NCBI GenBank assembly: GCA_947165255.1
Contig: CAMUZR010000014.1
Span: forward strand, 1 to 64,000
DNA: 64,000 bases
Direction of reading: 5' to 3'
Source of the DNA: an uncultured Bacteroidales bacterium
Lineage (GTDB): Bacteria > Bacteroidota > Bacteroidia > Bacteroidales > P3
Shown here: positions 26,805 through 35,477 of the stretch, in pieces
How the letters are laid out: every line of letters begins with the position of its first letter
How positions within the stretch are numbered: position 1 is the first letter of the stretch
Notes under the pieces: generated by a model
What the model was told of the DNA's origin: nothing
Database searches by the model: none
The model's input: only the letters and a program-made list of their open reading frames with translations
Program-made: the position numbers and the translations under genes

Positions 26805-27425
26805 ATGATCAACAGCAAAGCCCTTTACTCCTTTGGCTACGGCCTTTATGTCCTGGTTGCCCGGCAGGGCGAAAAGGACAACGCTTGTATTATCAATGTG
26901 GCACAGCAGGTTACGAGCGACCCACTGCAGGTGATGATATGCGTTAACAAACAGAACTTCACCCACGACATGATTTTGCGCACACTGAAGTTCAACCTCT
27001 GCCCCCTCAGCGAGGAAGCCACCATGAAACCCTTCCAGCATTTTGGATTCCAAAGTGGGCGCAATGTCGACAAATTTGCCGAGAGCCAGGTGGACCTGCG
27101 CACCGAGAACGGGTTGCGCTATCTGCCTAAATACATCAACAGCGTGATTAGCTGTGTGGTAACCAAAAGTATCGACCTAGGCTCTCACACCATGTTCATC
27201 GCCCGTGTGATGGAGGCCAAAGTCCTTTCCTCCAGTCCCAGCATCACCTACGCCTACTACCAGCAGCACATAAAGCCCAAGCCCACCGCCCAAGCCCCTG
27301 CTTCGGGCACGAAAAAATGGGTCTGCGAAGTCTGCGGCTACGTCTACGAGGGCGACGAACTTCCCGCCGATTTCATCTGCCCCTTGTGCAAACATCCCGC
27401 CAGCGATTTCAAACTGGTAGAATAA
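26805..27425 (+). CDS. Flavin reductase-rubredoxin fusion (high-molecular-weight rubredoxin type, 206 aa)
   Basis: Residues 1-155 resemble the FMN-binding split-barrel flavin reductases ([42 protein letters not shown]). After a Pro/Ala-rich linker ([12 protein letters not shown]) the last 37 residues are a rubredoxin domain with Cys174, Cys177, Cys192 and Cys195. This is the layout of the Moorella-type Hrb, which takes electrons from NAD(P)H and passes them to flavodiiron proteins. The position directly behind the flavodiiron gene supports that pairing. I chose the ATG at 26805 because the longer frame would start inside the preceding hairpin. Confidence 0.9.
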   Translation: MINSKALYSFGYGLYVLVARQGEKDNACIINVAQQVTSDPLQVMICVNKQNFTHDMILRTLKFNLCPLSEEATMKPFQHFGFQSGRNVDKFAESQVDLRTENGLRYLPKYINSVISCVVTKSIDLGSHTMFIARVMEAKVLSSSPSITYAYYQQHIKPKPTAQAPASGTKKWVCEVCGYVYEGDELPADFICPLCKHPASDFKLVE

Positions 27426-27477
27426 GCCGAATGAACAAAAACGAATTATTAACCCCATAAAAAAACAATATCACAAC

Positions 27478-27636
27478 ATGGAAAAATACGAATGCAATGT
27501 TTGCGGGTATGTCTATGACCCCGCAGTCGGCGACCCCGACAACGGCATCGCCCCCGGAACCAAATTTGAAGACCTGCCCGGCGACTGGACCTGCCCCCTC
27601 TGCTCGGTAGACAAAACCCATTTTGAGAAAAAGTAA
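27478..27636 (+). CDS. Rubredoxin (52 aa)
   Basis: A complete small rubredoxin, [15 protein letters not shown] at the start and [17 protein letters not shown] at the end, with the four iron-binding cysteines at 6, 9, 39 and 42 and the usual length. It is a cytoplasmic one-electron carrier; likely partners here are the flavodiiron protein and the rubrerythrin. It lies 52 bp after the fusion gene and 24 bp before ferritin, so it is probably co-transcribed. Confidence 0.95.
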   Translation: MEKYECNVCGYVYDPAVGDPDNGIAPGTKFEDLPGDWTCPLCSVDKTHFEKK

Positions 27637-27660
27637 TCATTCACTCCAAAAAAAAAAGAA

Positions 27661-28176
27661 ATGTTAAACAAAAAAGTATCCGACCTGCTCAATCAGCAAA
27701 TCAACAAAGAGCTCTACTCCGCCTATCTATATCTGGACATGAACAATTATTTCCAGAGCCGCGGCCTCAACGGCTTCGCCAACTGGTATATGATTCAGGC
27801 CCAGGAGGAGCGCGACCACGCCATGCTCTTCTACCAGTACATGCAAAATAACGACTGCACTGTCACCCTCGATGCCATTGCAAAGCCCGACAAAACCTTT
27901 ACCTCCGACATGGAAGTGCTGAAAGAAGGCCTAGCCCACGAAGAGTACGTCACCTCCCTCATCAACGACATCTACGCTGCCGCTTACGAAGTCAAAGACT
28001 TCCGCACCATGCAATTCCTCGACTGGTTCATCAAAGAGCAGGGAGAAGAAGAGACCAACGCCCGCGACATGATCACCAAAATGGAACTCTTCGGCAACGA
28101 CCCCAAGAGCCTCTACATGCTCAACCAAGAGCTCGCCGGCCGCACCTACAGCGCCCCCAGCCTGGTTCTCGACTAA
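27661..28176 (+). CDS. ftnA: Bacterial ferritin (non-haem), iron storage (171 aa)
   Basis: A four-helix ferritin of typical length. Ferroxidase residues fall at the positions of E. coli FtnA: Glu17 (INKELYSAYLYL), Glu50 and His53 (QAQEERDHAMLF), a Glu near 94 (AHEEYVTS) and the Gln/Glu pair near 127-130 (FIKEQGEEE). It stores Fe(II) as ferric mineral and limits Fenton chemistry, which fits its place at the end of an oxygen-defence operon. A strong terminator follows. Confidence 0.95.
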   Translation: MLNKKVSDLLNQQINKELYSAYLYLDMNNYFQSRGLNGFANWYMIQAQEERDHAMLFYQYMQNNDCTVTLDAIAKPDKTFTSDMEVLKEGLAHEEYVTSLINDIYAAAYEVKDFRTMQFLDWFIKEQGEEETNARDMITKMELFGNDPKSLYMLNQELAGRTYSAPSLVLD

Positions 28177-28192
28177 GTCCTATTCCTAAAAC

Positions 28193-28227
28193 AAAAGGTG
28201 TGCAGGAGCAACTCTTGCACACCTTTT
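28193..28227 (+). terminator. Terminator after the ferritin operon
   Basis: AAAAGGTGTGCA (28193-28204) pairs perfectly with TGCACACCTTTT (28216-28227), and GGAG/CTCT extends the stem to 16 bp with a CAA loop. A GTG that could start the next frame at 28200 lies inside this stem, which argues for a later start. Confidence 0.9.
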
Positions 28228-28244
28228 CTAACGCCAAAGCACTC

Positions 28245-28751
28245 ATGATGGGAAAAACCGGCAACCGTCCCACGGCCATCTATAAAACCAAAGTCAGCAT
28301 CGTGCTCCATCTAATCCTTTACGGAGCAGCCATCGCAGTGTTCATCCTCCCCTTCATCAAGACTGACGTGCTCTGGGCCAAGATACTATGCGGCGTGGTA
28401 ATTGCATGCATTCTCTGGGGAGCCTGCAACATCTTGCGCTTCTGGAACGACCGCATCGTCGTCGCCCCCACTCATCTTTCCATCTCCCATGTCGCTAAGA
28501 AAACTCGCGGCGGCAATTGGAACGTCGTGGGCAAGACCGTCATCCGCTGGGACGATATCAGAGACATCTCCTCGCAGTTCGACGTGCGCATCACCAATCA
28601 TATACGTATTCAGAAAGAAGTATTCATCCGCCTGCGAGGCGGCACCCAATACTGCATCGAGTCAGACCTATACGACGTCAACCTTCTCGAGCACAAACTC
28701 AAAGCCTACTGGCACCAATATGCCAAAGCCAAGCCTGCTCCCAAAAAATAG
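28245..28751 (+). CDS. Small membrane protein with cytoplasmic PH-like domain (168 aa)
   Basis: Two hydrophobic helices (about residues 18-38 and 43-62) are followed by a soluble region of about 100 residues with alternating strands (RIVVAPTHLSISHVAKK, VIRWDDIRDISS, EVFIRLRGGTQYCIE) and a final helix. This resembles the YcxB/PH-like layout of bacterial membrane proteins, without a firm family assignment. The ATG at 28245 (or 28248) is preferred because an upstream GTG lies inside the ferritin terminator. It faces a convergent lipoprotein gene 11 bp downstream. Function unknown. Confidence 0.65.
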   Translation: MMGKTGNRPTAIYKTKVSIVLHLILYGAAIAVFILPFIKTDVLWAKILCGVVIACILWGACNILRFWNDRIVVAPTHLSISHVAKKTRGGNWNVVGKTVIRWDDIRDISSQFDVRITNHIRIQKEVFIRLRGGTQYCIESDLYDVNLLEHKLKAYWHQYAKAKPAPKK

Positions 28752-28762
28752 AAAGTCCCGGC

Positions 28763-29356
28763 CTACTCCAACGGCAGTGCCACTGCAGGCCAGCCATAGT
28801 CCTGAAGCATCGTAGCCTTCAGTCCGTGCTCACGCACATATATAGCCGTCATCTTCAACCGGGCATCCTCACGGGCCTCCTGATTGCCCAGCGAAGACAT
28901 CAGCAAATCATACTTATCACCGAAAATCTTTCTGGCCGTGGGCTCAAACGACGAGCCGTCCTCAACGGCATCAAAAGCCGTCACCTCATATCCCTCGGCA
29001 GTCTGGCGCAAGTGCAAAAGACCCGGATGGTCGCCGCCCGACACCATCTTCAGCGTGTCGCCGGCCAGATTATACTGGAACACCCAAAAATCGCCCCAAA
29101 CCAGAATATCCTCCGGATTGTCCTCATTGGCGCTGAGAATATAGGCATACGGAATGCAAATCTCGCCCTGCAAATATTCCGGTCCCAACTCCTTCACCAA
29201 GTAGTCGTCAATCGTGCCAAGATAACCAGCCTCAGCCTCTTCCACGGTGCCCATGGCCTCATTCGAAGCGCCTGAATAATTACCGCCGCAGCCAGAAAAA
29301 AGCAAACCGCCCGTCAACAACAGGGCAGCCGTAAAAAATAAAAAAATCCTTTTCAT
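28763..29356 (-). CDS. Predicted lipoprotein of unknown function (197 aa)
   Basis: The N-terminus MKRIFLFFTAALLLTGGLLF is followed by SGC with Cys23 as the likely lipidation site, though Phe at -3 is slightly unusual. The mature part (DDYLVKELGPEYLQGEICIP; VWGDFWVFQYNL; GDKYDLLMSS) is acidic and may adopt an NTF2-like or cystatin-like fold, but that is a guess. I chose the ATG at 29356; an alternative two codons upstream (MNMKRIF) is equally possible. It is divergent from the rubrerythrin gene and may share a control region with it. Confidence 0.7.
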   Translation of the reverse strand: MKRIFLFFTAALLLTGGLLFSGCGGNYSGASNEAMGTVEEAEAGYLGTIDDYLVKELGPEYLQGEICIPYAYILSANEDNPEDILVWGDFWVFQYNLAGDTLKMVSGGDHPGLLHLRQTAEGYEVTAFDAVEDGSSFEPTARKIFGDKYDLLMSSLGNQEAREDARLKMTAIYVREHGLKATMLQDYGWPAVALPLE

Positions 29357-29508
29357 ATTCATAATTTTAAGTACATTCAGTAACGCCAAAGTTGACTTTT
29401 TATTGCCCAGCACATCCATCGAGGTGTTTTTTATCCACTTCGCACAATAAAAGCAACCTATATCCGTTTTATTCATACGTTATTAATCCAAAATAAAAAA
29501 CATAGATT

Positions 29509-30054
29509 ATGAGCAAAAAATTCATCTGCCCCGTTTGTGGCTATGTGTATGAAGGCGACGAGATGCCCGAAAAGTGCCCCATCTGCGGCAAACCCATGCA
29601 AGAAGTGAAAGAAGAAATCAAAACGTGGGCTGCCGAGCACATCGTAGGCGTGGCCAAAGATGCCCCCGAAGACATCAAAGCCGACCTGCGCATGAACTTT
29701 GAAGGCGAGTGCAAAGAGGTAGGCATGTACCTGGCCATGGCCCGTGTGGCCCATCGCGAGGGCTATCCCGAAATCGGGCTCTACTGGGAGAAGGCCGCCT
29801 ACGAAGAGGCCGAACACGCTGCCAAATTCGCCGAACTCCTGGGCGAAGTGCTCACCGACAGCACCGCTAAGAACCTCAAGATGCGTGTCGAAGCCGAGTA
29901 CGGCGCCACCGCCGGCAAGACCGACCTCGCCAAACGCGCCAAAGCCCTCAACCTCGATGCCATCCACGACACCGTCCACGAAATGGCCCGTGACGAAGCC
30001 CGCCACGGCAAAGCCCTCGACGGCCTCTACAAACGCTACTTCGAAAACAAATAA
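29509..30054 (+). CDS. Rubrerythrin with N-terminal rubredoxin domain (181 aa)
   Basis: Cys7, Cys10, Cys23 and Cys26 form a short rubredoxin-type site at the N-terminus ([20 protein letters not shown]). The rest is a ferritin-like four-helix bundle with two ExxH diiron motifs (EEAEHAAKF and DEARHGKAL) and Glu-rich first helices. This is the reversed domain order relative to classical rubrerythrin, as in reverse rubrerythrins of anaerobes that reduce H2O2 and O2. The nearby rubredoxin and flavin reductase/rubredoxin fusion are likely electron donors. A convergent-gene terminator follows. Confidence 0.92.
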   Translation: MSKKFICPVCGYVYEGDEMPEKCPICGKPMQEVKEEIKTWAAEHIVGVAKDAPEDIKADLRMNFEGECKEVGMYLAMARVAHREGYPEIGLYWEKAAYEEAEHAAKFAELLGEVLTDSTAKNLKMRVEAEYGATAGKTDLAKRAKALNLDAIHDTVHEMARDEARHGKALDGLYKRYFENK

Positions 30055-30079
30055 TCTAGGGCCTGTGCCCACAAACCAA

Positions 30080-30109
30080 GAGCCCCGAGAACCTGCGTCC
30101 TCGGGGCTC
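30080..30109. terminator. Bidirectional hairpin between rubrerythrin and the envelope protein gene
   Basis: GAGCCCCGAG (30080-30089) pairs perfectly with CTCGGGGCTC (30100-30109). T runs on either side are short. Confidence 0.65.
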
Positions 30110-30127
30110 GCTATTTCTCATCACTCC

Positions 30128-31087
30128 CTACTTCTTAATATAAGAGAGGAAATCCAAGTCGATACTCATGGCCACAAACGGCTTCACCAGCCACGACTTA
30201 GCCGTAACGTCGTCAATCGTCTGCGAAGTGCCGATAATGTCGCCGTCGTCATAACCCGACACCAGCACATTATACTCTGCTACATTCACCCCCACAGTCA
30301 GGTAGAAAAAGTCCACGAAGCGGAACGAAGGCCCCAGATAGAAATTCTTGAACAGATTGCTTCCGCCAAAACCCACATAAATGCCCAAGTCGTAGGCAAA
30401 CTCCTGGTCAAACTTTCTCAGCTCGTAAGTCTTAGTGGTGTCGCGGCGGTTCTTAATCTCAATATTCTTATTGAAATACTTGGTCAAATCCCACAACATC
30501 ACCGAGGCACCCGTGACAAAGTCAAACTCGATATTGCCGGCATTGCGGTTGCGCAGCACCTTATCATACGTGCCGTCGAACGCCCCGTTGGTCGTGTGGG
30601 GGTTCAGCCTCACCTCCCAGTTAGGGGTGCGGTAGAAACGCATGGCAATGCCCTGAATGGCGCGCACCTTCTTCTTCCGATTCGTCGACTCGGCCACCCT
30701 TCCCTCGGCATCCAGCGCCCGCTGCTTCAGGTACTTGTTCGCCTCCTCCTTCCGCACATTCTCCAGCTCGCAGCCGCGTACCAATTCGCGCAGCGAGTCC
30801 ACCACATGGCGGTAGTGGTCGCGGTCGGCCTCAATCTTCGACTTGTCCACGCCCGAATTGGTCAGAATGCTCTTGTAAAACTGGTCCTTTTCCTCGGCCA
30901 GCTTCAATTTCTCCTGCAGCATCTTAACCATGCTGCTGTCCACCACCCTCACGTAAGTAGTGTCGGTGCGTGTTTGGTAGACCGTGTCCACCACCGTGCG
31001 GGTGCTCCAAACGGTGTCCTGTGCCCTCGCTCCAAGCGAAACAAGCAACACAGCCGCCAGGCAAAAAAGTCTTGTCCTCATAGCCAT
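30128..31087 (-). CDS. Predicted exported protein with coiled coil and possible outer-membrane barrel (319 aa)
   Basis: A signal peptide (MAMRTRLFCLAAVLLVSLGARA, then Q) precedes a charged helical region at about residues 50-140 (MLQEKLKLAEEKDQFYKS; ENVRKEEANKYLKQR). The remaining 180 residues look like alternating beta strands ending in aromatic residues (FAYDLGIYVGFGG, FYLGPSFRFVDFFYLTVGVNV, VKPFVAMSIDLDFLS), as in small outer-membrane barrels. I do not recognise the family. It begins 17 bp after hisS on the same strand and may be co-transcribed with it. Confidence 0.7.
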   Translation of the reverse strand: MAMRTRLFCLAAVLLVSLGARAQDTVWSTRTVVDTVYQTRTDTTYVRVVDSSMVKMLQEKLKLAEEKDQFYKSILTNSGVDKSKIEADRDHYRHVVDSLRELVRGCELENVRKEEANKYLKQRALDAEGRVAESTNRKKKVRAIQGIAMRFYRTPNWEVRLNPHTTNGAFDGTYDKVLRNRNAGNIEFDFVTGASVMLWDLTKYFNKNIEIKNRRDTTKTYELRKFDQEFAYDLGIYVGFGGSNLFKNFYLGPSFRFVDFFYLTVGVNVAEYNVLVSGYDDGDIIGTSQTIDDVTAKSWLVKPFVAMSIDLDFLSYIKK

Positions 31088-31104
31088 CGTTTCCTTTTCC
31101 AGTC

Positions 31105-32451
31105 CTACGCCTGCATCATCTCCACAAGTCCTTCCATCGCAACGGTGCGCTGCTCGCCCGTAGCCATGTTTTTGACCGTAAGCGTGTTAGAAGCTATTTC
31201 CGACTCACCCACAAACACCACGTAAGGAATGTGGCTCTTATTGGCAAACTCCAGCTGCTTCTTCATCTTGGCGGCATCGGGGTAGACCAACGTGCTTATG
31301 CCCGCCGCGCGCAGCTGTGCGGCACTCTTGATACAGTAAGGAAGGCTCTCGGCGCCAAAATTGATAAAAATAACCTGGGCCGACTGACCCAAATTGGCGG
31401 GAAATTTGTCCAATTCGGTCAACACGTCGTAAATACGGTCGGCACCAAAAGAGATACCCACGCCGCTCACATCGGGCATACCGAAAATGCCCGTGAGGTT
31501 GTCATAGCGGCCTCCGCCGCAGATGCTGCCGATAGTCACATCATAGGCCTTCACCTCAAAAATAGCGCCCGTATAGTAGTTCAGTCCGCGCGCCAAGGTA
31601 AGGTCCAACTCCACATCGCACTGCGGCTGCACCAACTCCACATATCCAAACAGCTCCTTCAGCTCCTCCACACCCTTAGTGCCAACCTCGTTGCCCTCAA
31701 AAAGACGCGACAGCTGTTCCAGCTTCTCCCGCGCCGAACCCCTGAGCTCGAACACCGGGTCGAGCGCCTCTATTTGCGTCTCGTCCAGCCCGCGCTCGCG
31801 CAGCTCCTGGCGCACATTGTCCAGGCCGATTTTGTCCAACTTGTCAATGGCCACCGTAATGTCCACCAACTTGTCGGGAGCGCCTATCAGCTCGGCAATA
31901 CCGGCCAACACCTTGCGGTTGTTTATCTTCAGGGCCACCCTGACGCCCAGCTTCTGAAACACGGCGTCTATCATCTGCACCAGCTCCAACTCGTTGAGCA
32001 GCGAAGTGCTGCCAATCATGTCGGCGTCGCACTGGTAAAACTCGCGGTAGCGCCCCTTCTGCGGGCGATCCGCACGCCACACCGGCTGCAACTGATAGCG
32101 GCGGAAGGGGAGCGAAATCTGGTCGCGGTGCTGCACCACAAAACGGGCAAAGGGCACCGTCAGGTCATAGCGCAGGCCGCGGTCGCAAATCCTCGGAGCC
32201 ACCTTGCGGTAGTCCTGGCTGAAATCCACACCCTCCATAAAGTCGCCCGAATTGAGCACCTTAAAGAGCAGCTTATCGCCCTCCTCGCCATACTTGCCCA
32301 TCAGCGTGGACAAATTCTCTATCGAAGGCGTCTCTATCGGCTCAAAGGCAAATGCCTTGAAAACCTCGCGTATCGTGTCGAAAATATAGTTGCGACGGGC
32401 CATCTCTGTCGGCAAAAAGTCGCGTGTACCTTTAGGAATGCTGCACTTCAT
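31105..32451 (-). CDS. hisS: Histidyl-tRNA synthetase (448 aa)
   Basis: Class II synthetase signatures are clear: [14 protein letters not shown] at the start, [13 protein letters not shown], the motif 2 region [18 protein letters not shown], the histidine-specific [15 protein letters not shown], and motif 3 ([15 protein letters not shown]). The C-terminal anticodon-binding domain runs from about residue 355 ([12 protein letters not shown]). Length is normal. It charges tRNA-His in the cytoplasm. It is first of a probable two-gene unit with the predicted envelope protein downstream. Confidence 0.97.
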   Translation of the reverse strand: MKCSIPKGTRDFLPTEMARRNYIFDTIREVFKAFAFEPIETPSIENLSTLMGKYGEEGDKLLFKVLNSGDFMEGVDFSQDYRKVAPRICDRGLRYDLTVPFARFVVQHRDQISLPFRRYQLQPVWRADRPQKGRYREFYQCDADMIGSTSLLNELELVQMIDAVFQKLGVRVALKINNRKVLAGIAELIGAPDKLVDITVAIDKLDKIGLDNVRQELRERGLDETQIEALDPVFELRGSAREKLEQLSRLFEGNEVGTKGVEELKELFGYVELVQPQCDVELDLTLARGLNYYTGAIFEVKAYDVTIGSICGGGRYDNLTGIFGMPDVSGVGISFGADRIYDVLTELDKFPANLGQSAQVIFINFGAESLPYCIKSAAQLRAAGISTLVYPDAAKMKKQLEFANKSHIPYVVFVGESEIASNTLTVKNMATGEQRTVAMEGLVEMMQA

Positions 32452-32928
32452 AGTATCAAATAATAATTATTGCTAAAATATAATAACACCGAAAACTGTT
32501 TTTTATTGCACCCGCATCCAAAAAAAACAACTCGTAGACCCAAGCGTCCCAACGCTCCCTCCTCCCCCATCCTCCACCCTTTGGCCAACTGTTGTTCTAT
32601 CGCATATAGAAGAGCTATAGAACATATATAGAGGAACCATAGGGCATCGGGCGGAGCTTCAGCTGACCGACCCCTTTGCCATCAAAGGCGCTGTTTGGAT
32701 CCAAATGCGGACGCCGCTGCCTCTCTTAACCGTATGGCGCACCGTGTGGCACTCCGCCCTCCCCTGCCCACACTGGTCTGCAGCGTTCAGGCTATTCCTC
32801 CCCGCCCCACACGGCTCTTTGTTCCGTGTGGGGCGGGGAGAACGTCTCTGACATGGCGTGGCGGGGTCTCACTTCCTGACCGCATGACCGACCGTCAGGG
32901 GCGTATGGAAGGCCGGGCGTCCGGCGGG
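32452..32928. other. 477-bp intergenic region upstream of hisS
   Basis: It contains a perfect 17-bp hairpin at 32798-32840, a GTTCTAT/ATAGAAC inverted repeat at 32594-32623 that faintly resembles the 27-bp palindrome family, a CCTTTG/CAAAGG pair at 32673-32688 and the palindrome TTTGGATCCAAA at 32694-32705. No credible gene is seen. Confidence 0.6.
32798..32840 (-). terminator. Very stable 17-bp hairpin downstream of the 516-aa T9SS gene
   Basis: CTCCCCGCCCCACACGG (32798-32814) pairs perfectly with 32824-32840 across a 9-nt loop. It lies 89 bp past the stop on the minus strand. No T run follows, so a role in mRNA 3'-end protection is as likely as termination. Confidence 0.6.
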
Positions 32929-34479
32929 TCAGGGGCGGACGAGGAGTTTCTTGGTGGAGGTGCCGGAGGCGGTCTGCACCAGCACTATGTAGGTGCCCTG
33001 CGGCCATCCTTCCACCGAGAAGGTGCAGGCCAGGCCCTGCGCGTCGGCGCGGTAGCGCTGGCGGCCGTCCATGGAGTAGACCTCCACGCCCGTCAGGCGG
33101 TAGGCCGATGCCACCTCCACCCGGCCGTGGGCGGGGTTGGGGCTGAGGCGGACGAGGCCGTCGAGGCGGACGTTGCCGAACGGCTGCCCGGTCCAGAGGG
33201 GGGCCGGCTGGCCGCCCCAGGTCACCTCGTGGCTCCAGTCGCCGTAGCGGAGGTAGTCCTCGTCGCGGCAGACGGTGCGCACCCACGCCGACATGCTGTC
33301 GCCCGTGTGGAGCGAGTCGATGTGGCGCCATGACGTGCCACGGCAGGTGACGAAGGTGCCGTCGTCGGGTTCGCTGCCGCGGGGGCCGTAGGAGAGCTGC
33401 CACTCCCGGTGGGTGGCGTCGGCACTCTGCCAGCGCAGGACGGTGGTGTCGCCCCGCTGGTCGGTGACGTTGAACCACTCCACCCGTGGGCAGGCGGGCA
33501 GCTCGTAGTCCCATAGGGTGTCGTAGGCTTCGATGAGGGGCACTATCATAAAGAAGTCCAATTCGTAACGGTCGATCCACTGGTTCACGGTGTAGCCGAC
33601 CGGTGGCTGGTATCGATAATAAATATTCGTCCAAAAAGAGCAGGTATCGAAAAACGTGGTAAGACTTTCCGGCAGGGTCCAGCGCTGCTTCATCTTAATG
33701 GGTGGAGGCCAGCAGGTGGAATCGTAATAAGTGCCAAAATTTGACAGCATTATAATCTCCCAAAGTCTTGTATTGTTAGCATACGGCGGAAGCTCGCTGC
33801 CCGGCCCGCGGGACACGATAGATGCCCAAAGGAAGGCCGCTTCTGCCTCAAGGCGCTTTTGCGTGGCACCCACATAGAACGAGTCGGCCACACGCACGGG
33901 CTTGTCGAAAAGTACATACTGGTCCACATAATAGGGATCATTCCTGACAAGGTCTACAGCACCGTCGCAGGAGTTGGCAACGAGATAGCGAACTGGAAAC
34001 CTTGGATGAGTGTAGGAAGGAGAAAAGTCGGACAGGGGCACTTGCTCTAACAGTATAAGGGTGTCGGGCATGGCATCGTAGAGCAGAAGGTCGTTCATGG
34101 GATAGCTCTCGAGACCTTCCGGATTGAGCCGGGGATAAGACCATGCTACGATGCCATGGATGGTGGCCCCGCCCTCAATATAGTTGTACTGGACCTGTTC
34201 GCCTGAGAGTTCTTTGAAGTAATTTATTCGGTATCTCGTAGTATCAGGGTACCAGAGATCGTCGGGTACTTGCGAAAATGGAAACTGAGGGACACCCCCG
34301 AGTGTCATGAATGGTGTTTGATGATAGGCAATAGGATGGCTGGTATCTGACTCGAACCACTGCCTGTAATCGAACTCAAAATAGGGCTCTATCACCGTGT
34401 CGATCCGCACGATGTCCTGCCCCTGTGCCTCAGCGAGGGACAGCAGGGCCATAACGGTAAGAAATAAAAACTTTTTCAT
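32929..34479 (-). CDS. T9SS type A secreted protein with FN3-like module (516 aa)
   Basis: Signal peptide residues 1-20 (MKKFLFLTVMALLSLAEAQG, then Q). Residues 22-325 are a single region I do not recognise, rich in Tyr, Asp and Pro. An FN3-like module spans about 335-425 (LRWQSADATHREWQLSYGPRG; SAWVRTVCRDED). The last 75 residues are a type A sorting domain (RLSPNPAHGRVEV to STKKLLVRP). It begins 14 bp after a truncated-looking secreted protein gene and is probably co-transcribed with it. Surface location is expected; function unknown. Confidence 0.8.
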   Translation of the reverse strand: MKKFLFLTVMALLSLAEAQGQDIVRIDTVIEPYFEFDYRQWFESDTSHPIAYHQTPFMTLGGVPQFPFSQVPDDLWYPDTTRYRINYFKELSGEQVQYNYIEGGATIHGIVAWSYPRLNPEGLESYPMNDLLLYDAMPDTLILLEQVPLSDFSPSYTHPRFPVRYLVANSCDGAVDLVRNDPYYVDQYVLFDKPVRVADSFYVGATQKRLEAEAAFLWASIVSRGPGSELPPYANNTRLWEIIMLSNFGTYYDSTCWPPPIKMKQRWTLPESLTTFFDTCSFWTNIYYRYQPPVGYTVNQWIDRYELDFFMIVPLIEAYDTLWDYELPACPRVEWFNVTDQRGDTTVLRWQSADATHREWQLSYGPRGSEPDDGTFVTCRGTSWRHIDSLHTGDSMSAWVRTVCRDEDYLRYGDWSHEVTWGGQPAPLWTGQPFGNVRLDGLVRLSPNPAHGRVEVASAYRLTGVEVYSMDGRQRYRADAQGLACTFSVEGWPQGTYIVLVQTASGTSTKKLLVRP

Positions 34480-34493
34480 GGGGCTGACTCCTT

Positions 34494-34835
34494 TTATTTA
34501 GGGTTTTTCGCAATTTTGATGTCGAAACAGGCCAGGAAACCACTGACACCGTCGGTTCCGCCGGCAAAGACGGAGTCGTGGGCAATGCGGAAATCTCTGA
34601 CGCGGATATTACTGGGAAGGCTCATGCTGACGGTGCTGGGTGCGGCGTTGTCGTGGTAGGACACCGTTGCGGGACCGCTGCCGGCGACTGTGTAGACGAA
34701 GTACTCGTCACCTCGCCAATGGCGCACGATGGTGGTGTCTGCGGCTGTTGACGGCATCTCCCACAGGATGCTCTGCCCGAATGATAGGAATGGGCCTGAC
34801 AGAAGCAGGATGGAAAATAATAGTTTTTCTTTCAT
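34494..34835 (-). CDS. Short secreted protein, possibly a truncated N-terminal fragment (113 aa)
   Basis: A clear signal peptide (MKEKLLFSILLLSGPFLSFG, then Q) is followed by about 90 residues of beta-rich sequence (EYFVYTVAGSGPATVSYHD; IRVRDFRIAHDSVFAGG; GFLACFDI). The protein stops just after what looks like the first blade or repeat of a longer surface protein, and it has no sorting domain of its own. It may be a remnant or a small periplasmic protein. A -7 promoter element lies 27 bp upstream, and the next gene starts 14 bp downstream. Confidence 0.6.
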   Translation of the reverse strand: MKEKLLFSILLLSGPFLSFGQSILWEMPSTAADTTIVRHWRGDEYFVYTVAGSGPATVSYHDNAAPSTVSMSLPSNIRVRDFRIAHDSVFAGGTDGVSGFLACFDIKIAKNPK

Positions 34836-34861
34836 GACAATTGGTTTTAGAATTTTGGCTG

Positions 34862-34869
34862 CAAAGTTA
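34862..34869 (-). promoter_or_regulatory. -7 promoter element for the 113-aa/516-aa gene pair
   Basis: TAACTTTG on the minus strand matches TAnnTTTG and lies 26 bp upstream of the ATG at 34835. No TTTG is found at the expected -33 distance. Confidence 0.5.
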
Positions 34870-35414
34870 CGTATTTTTTTTCATTATTTTGCTTTTTTGT
34901 GCTTCTTTTTTTTGGCTTTGCGCCGCATTTCCTACTTTGAGTCGCATTTTCTGACTGAACGACAGTCGGTTGCACAAAGTGTCAGAAAGCCACGTTTTGT
35001 TTTCTTTTTTAATAAAAATAAAGGCTTAACCTATGCAAAAGAAATAGCCTGTCGCCTTTTTACCTAATTATTCATAATCGCTGACTTTAACGGCGCATTT
35101 TTTTCTAAAAAGGGTTATTGGTGTATTATTCATAATTGATAAGATTATTCTAATATGCCCGCGAGAACTGAAATCTTTTCTATTAATAATGACCACCCAG
35201 GATGGAAAGAATGGACAAGCGAGCTTGTTATTATTATAAAATATTAACATTCGGCCCATGAGGAACTTTGTTTTGCATATTTATCACGCTGGGAAGGAAG
35301 GGAAGGCTTTCGAGGCAGGATTTAGGGGGGAGGAAATATTGCAGGTCGTCCTCCCCGGCCACCTTGGAAGGGAAGGCTTTCGGAGCAGGAACTAGGGGGG
35401 AGGAGAAAAAAAGA
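34870..35414. other. 545-bp intergenic region
   Basis: Mostly AT-rich DNA without a credible gene, followed by a G-rich stretch (35285-35410) carrying two 39-bp direct repeats. Confidence 0.6.
35296..35404. repeat. Pair of 39-bp direct repeats, 70-bp period
   Basis: Copies at 35296-35334 and 35366-35404 share ggaagggaaggctttcg, then gcagga and taggggggagga, with a few changes between. They lie directly downstream of the terminator of the 2148-aa adhesin gene. Confidence 0.85.
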
Positions 35415-35444
35415 AGCGGGAGTCGGTATTGGCCGGCTCCCGCT
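35415..35444 (-). terminator. GGGAGCC-type terminator of the 2148-aa adhesin gene
   Basis: On the minus strand AGCGGGAGCCGG pairs with CCGACTCCCGCT (one mismatch) across a 6-nt loop, and TTCTTTTTTT follows. A smaller inverted repeat GAATTCA/TGAATTC lies at 35453-35471, between it and the stop codon. Confidence 0.9.
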
Positions 35445-35477
35445 TGATTTTGGAATTCAGTATTTGAATTCGGAGAG

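Noticed and set aside
28200..28244. GTG start for the PH-like membrane protein
   Set aside because: It lies inside the stem of the ferritin terminator, and the added residues lengthen the N-terminus without adding a recognisable feature.
35068..35259. 63-codon minus-strand frame in the AT-rich gap
   Set aside because: No start signal, no family and random composition.
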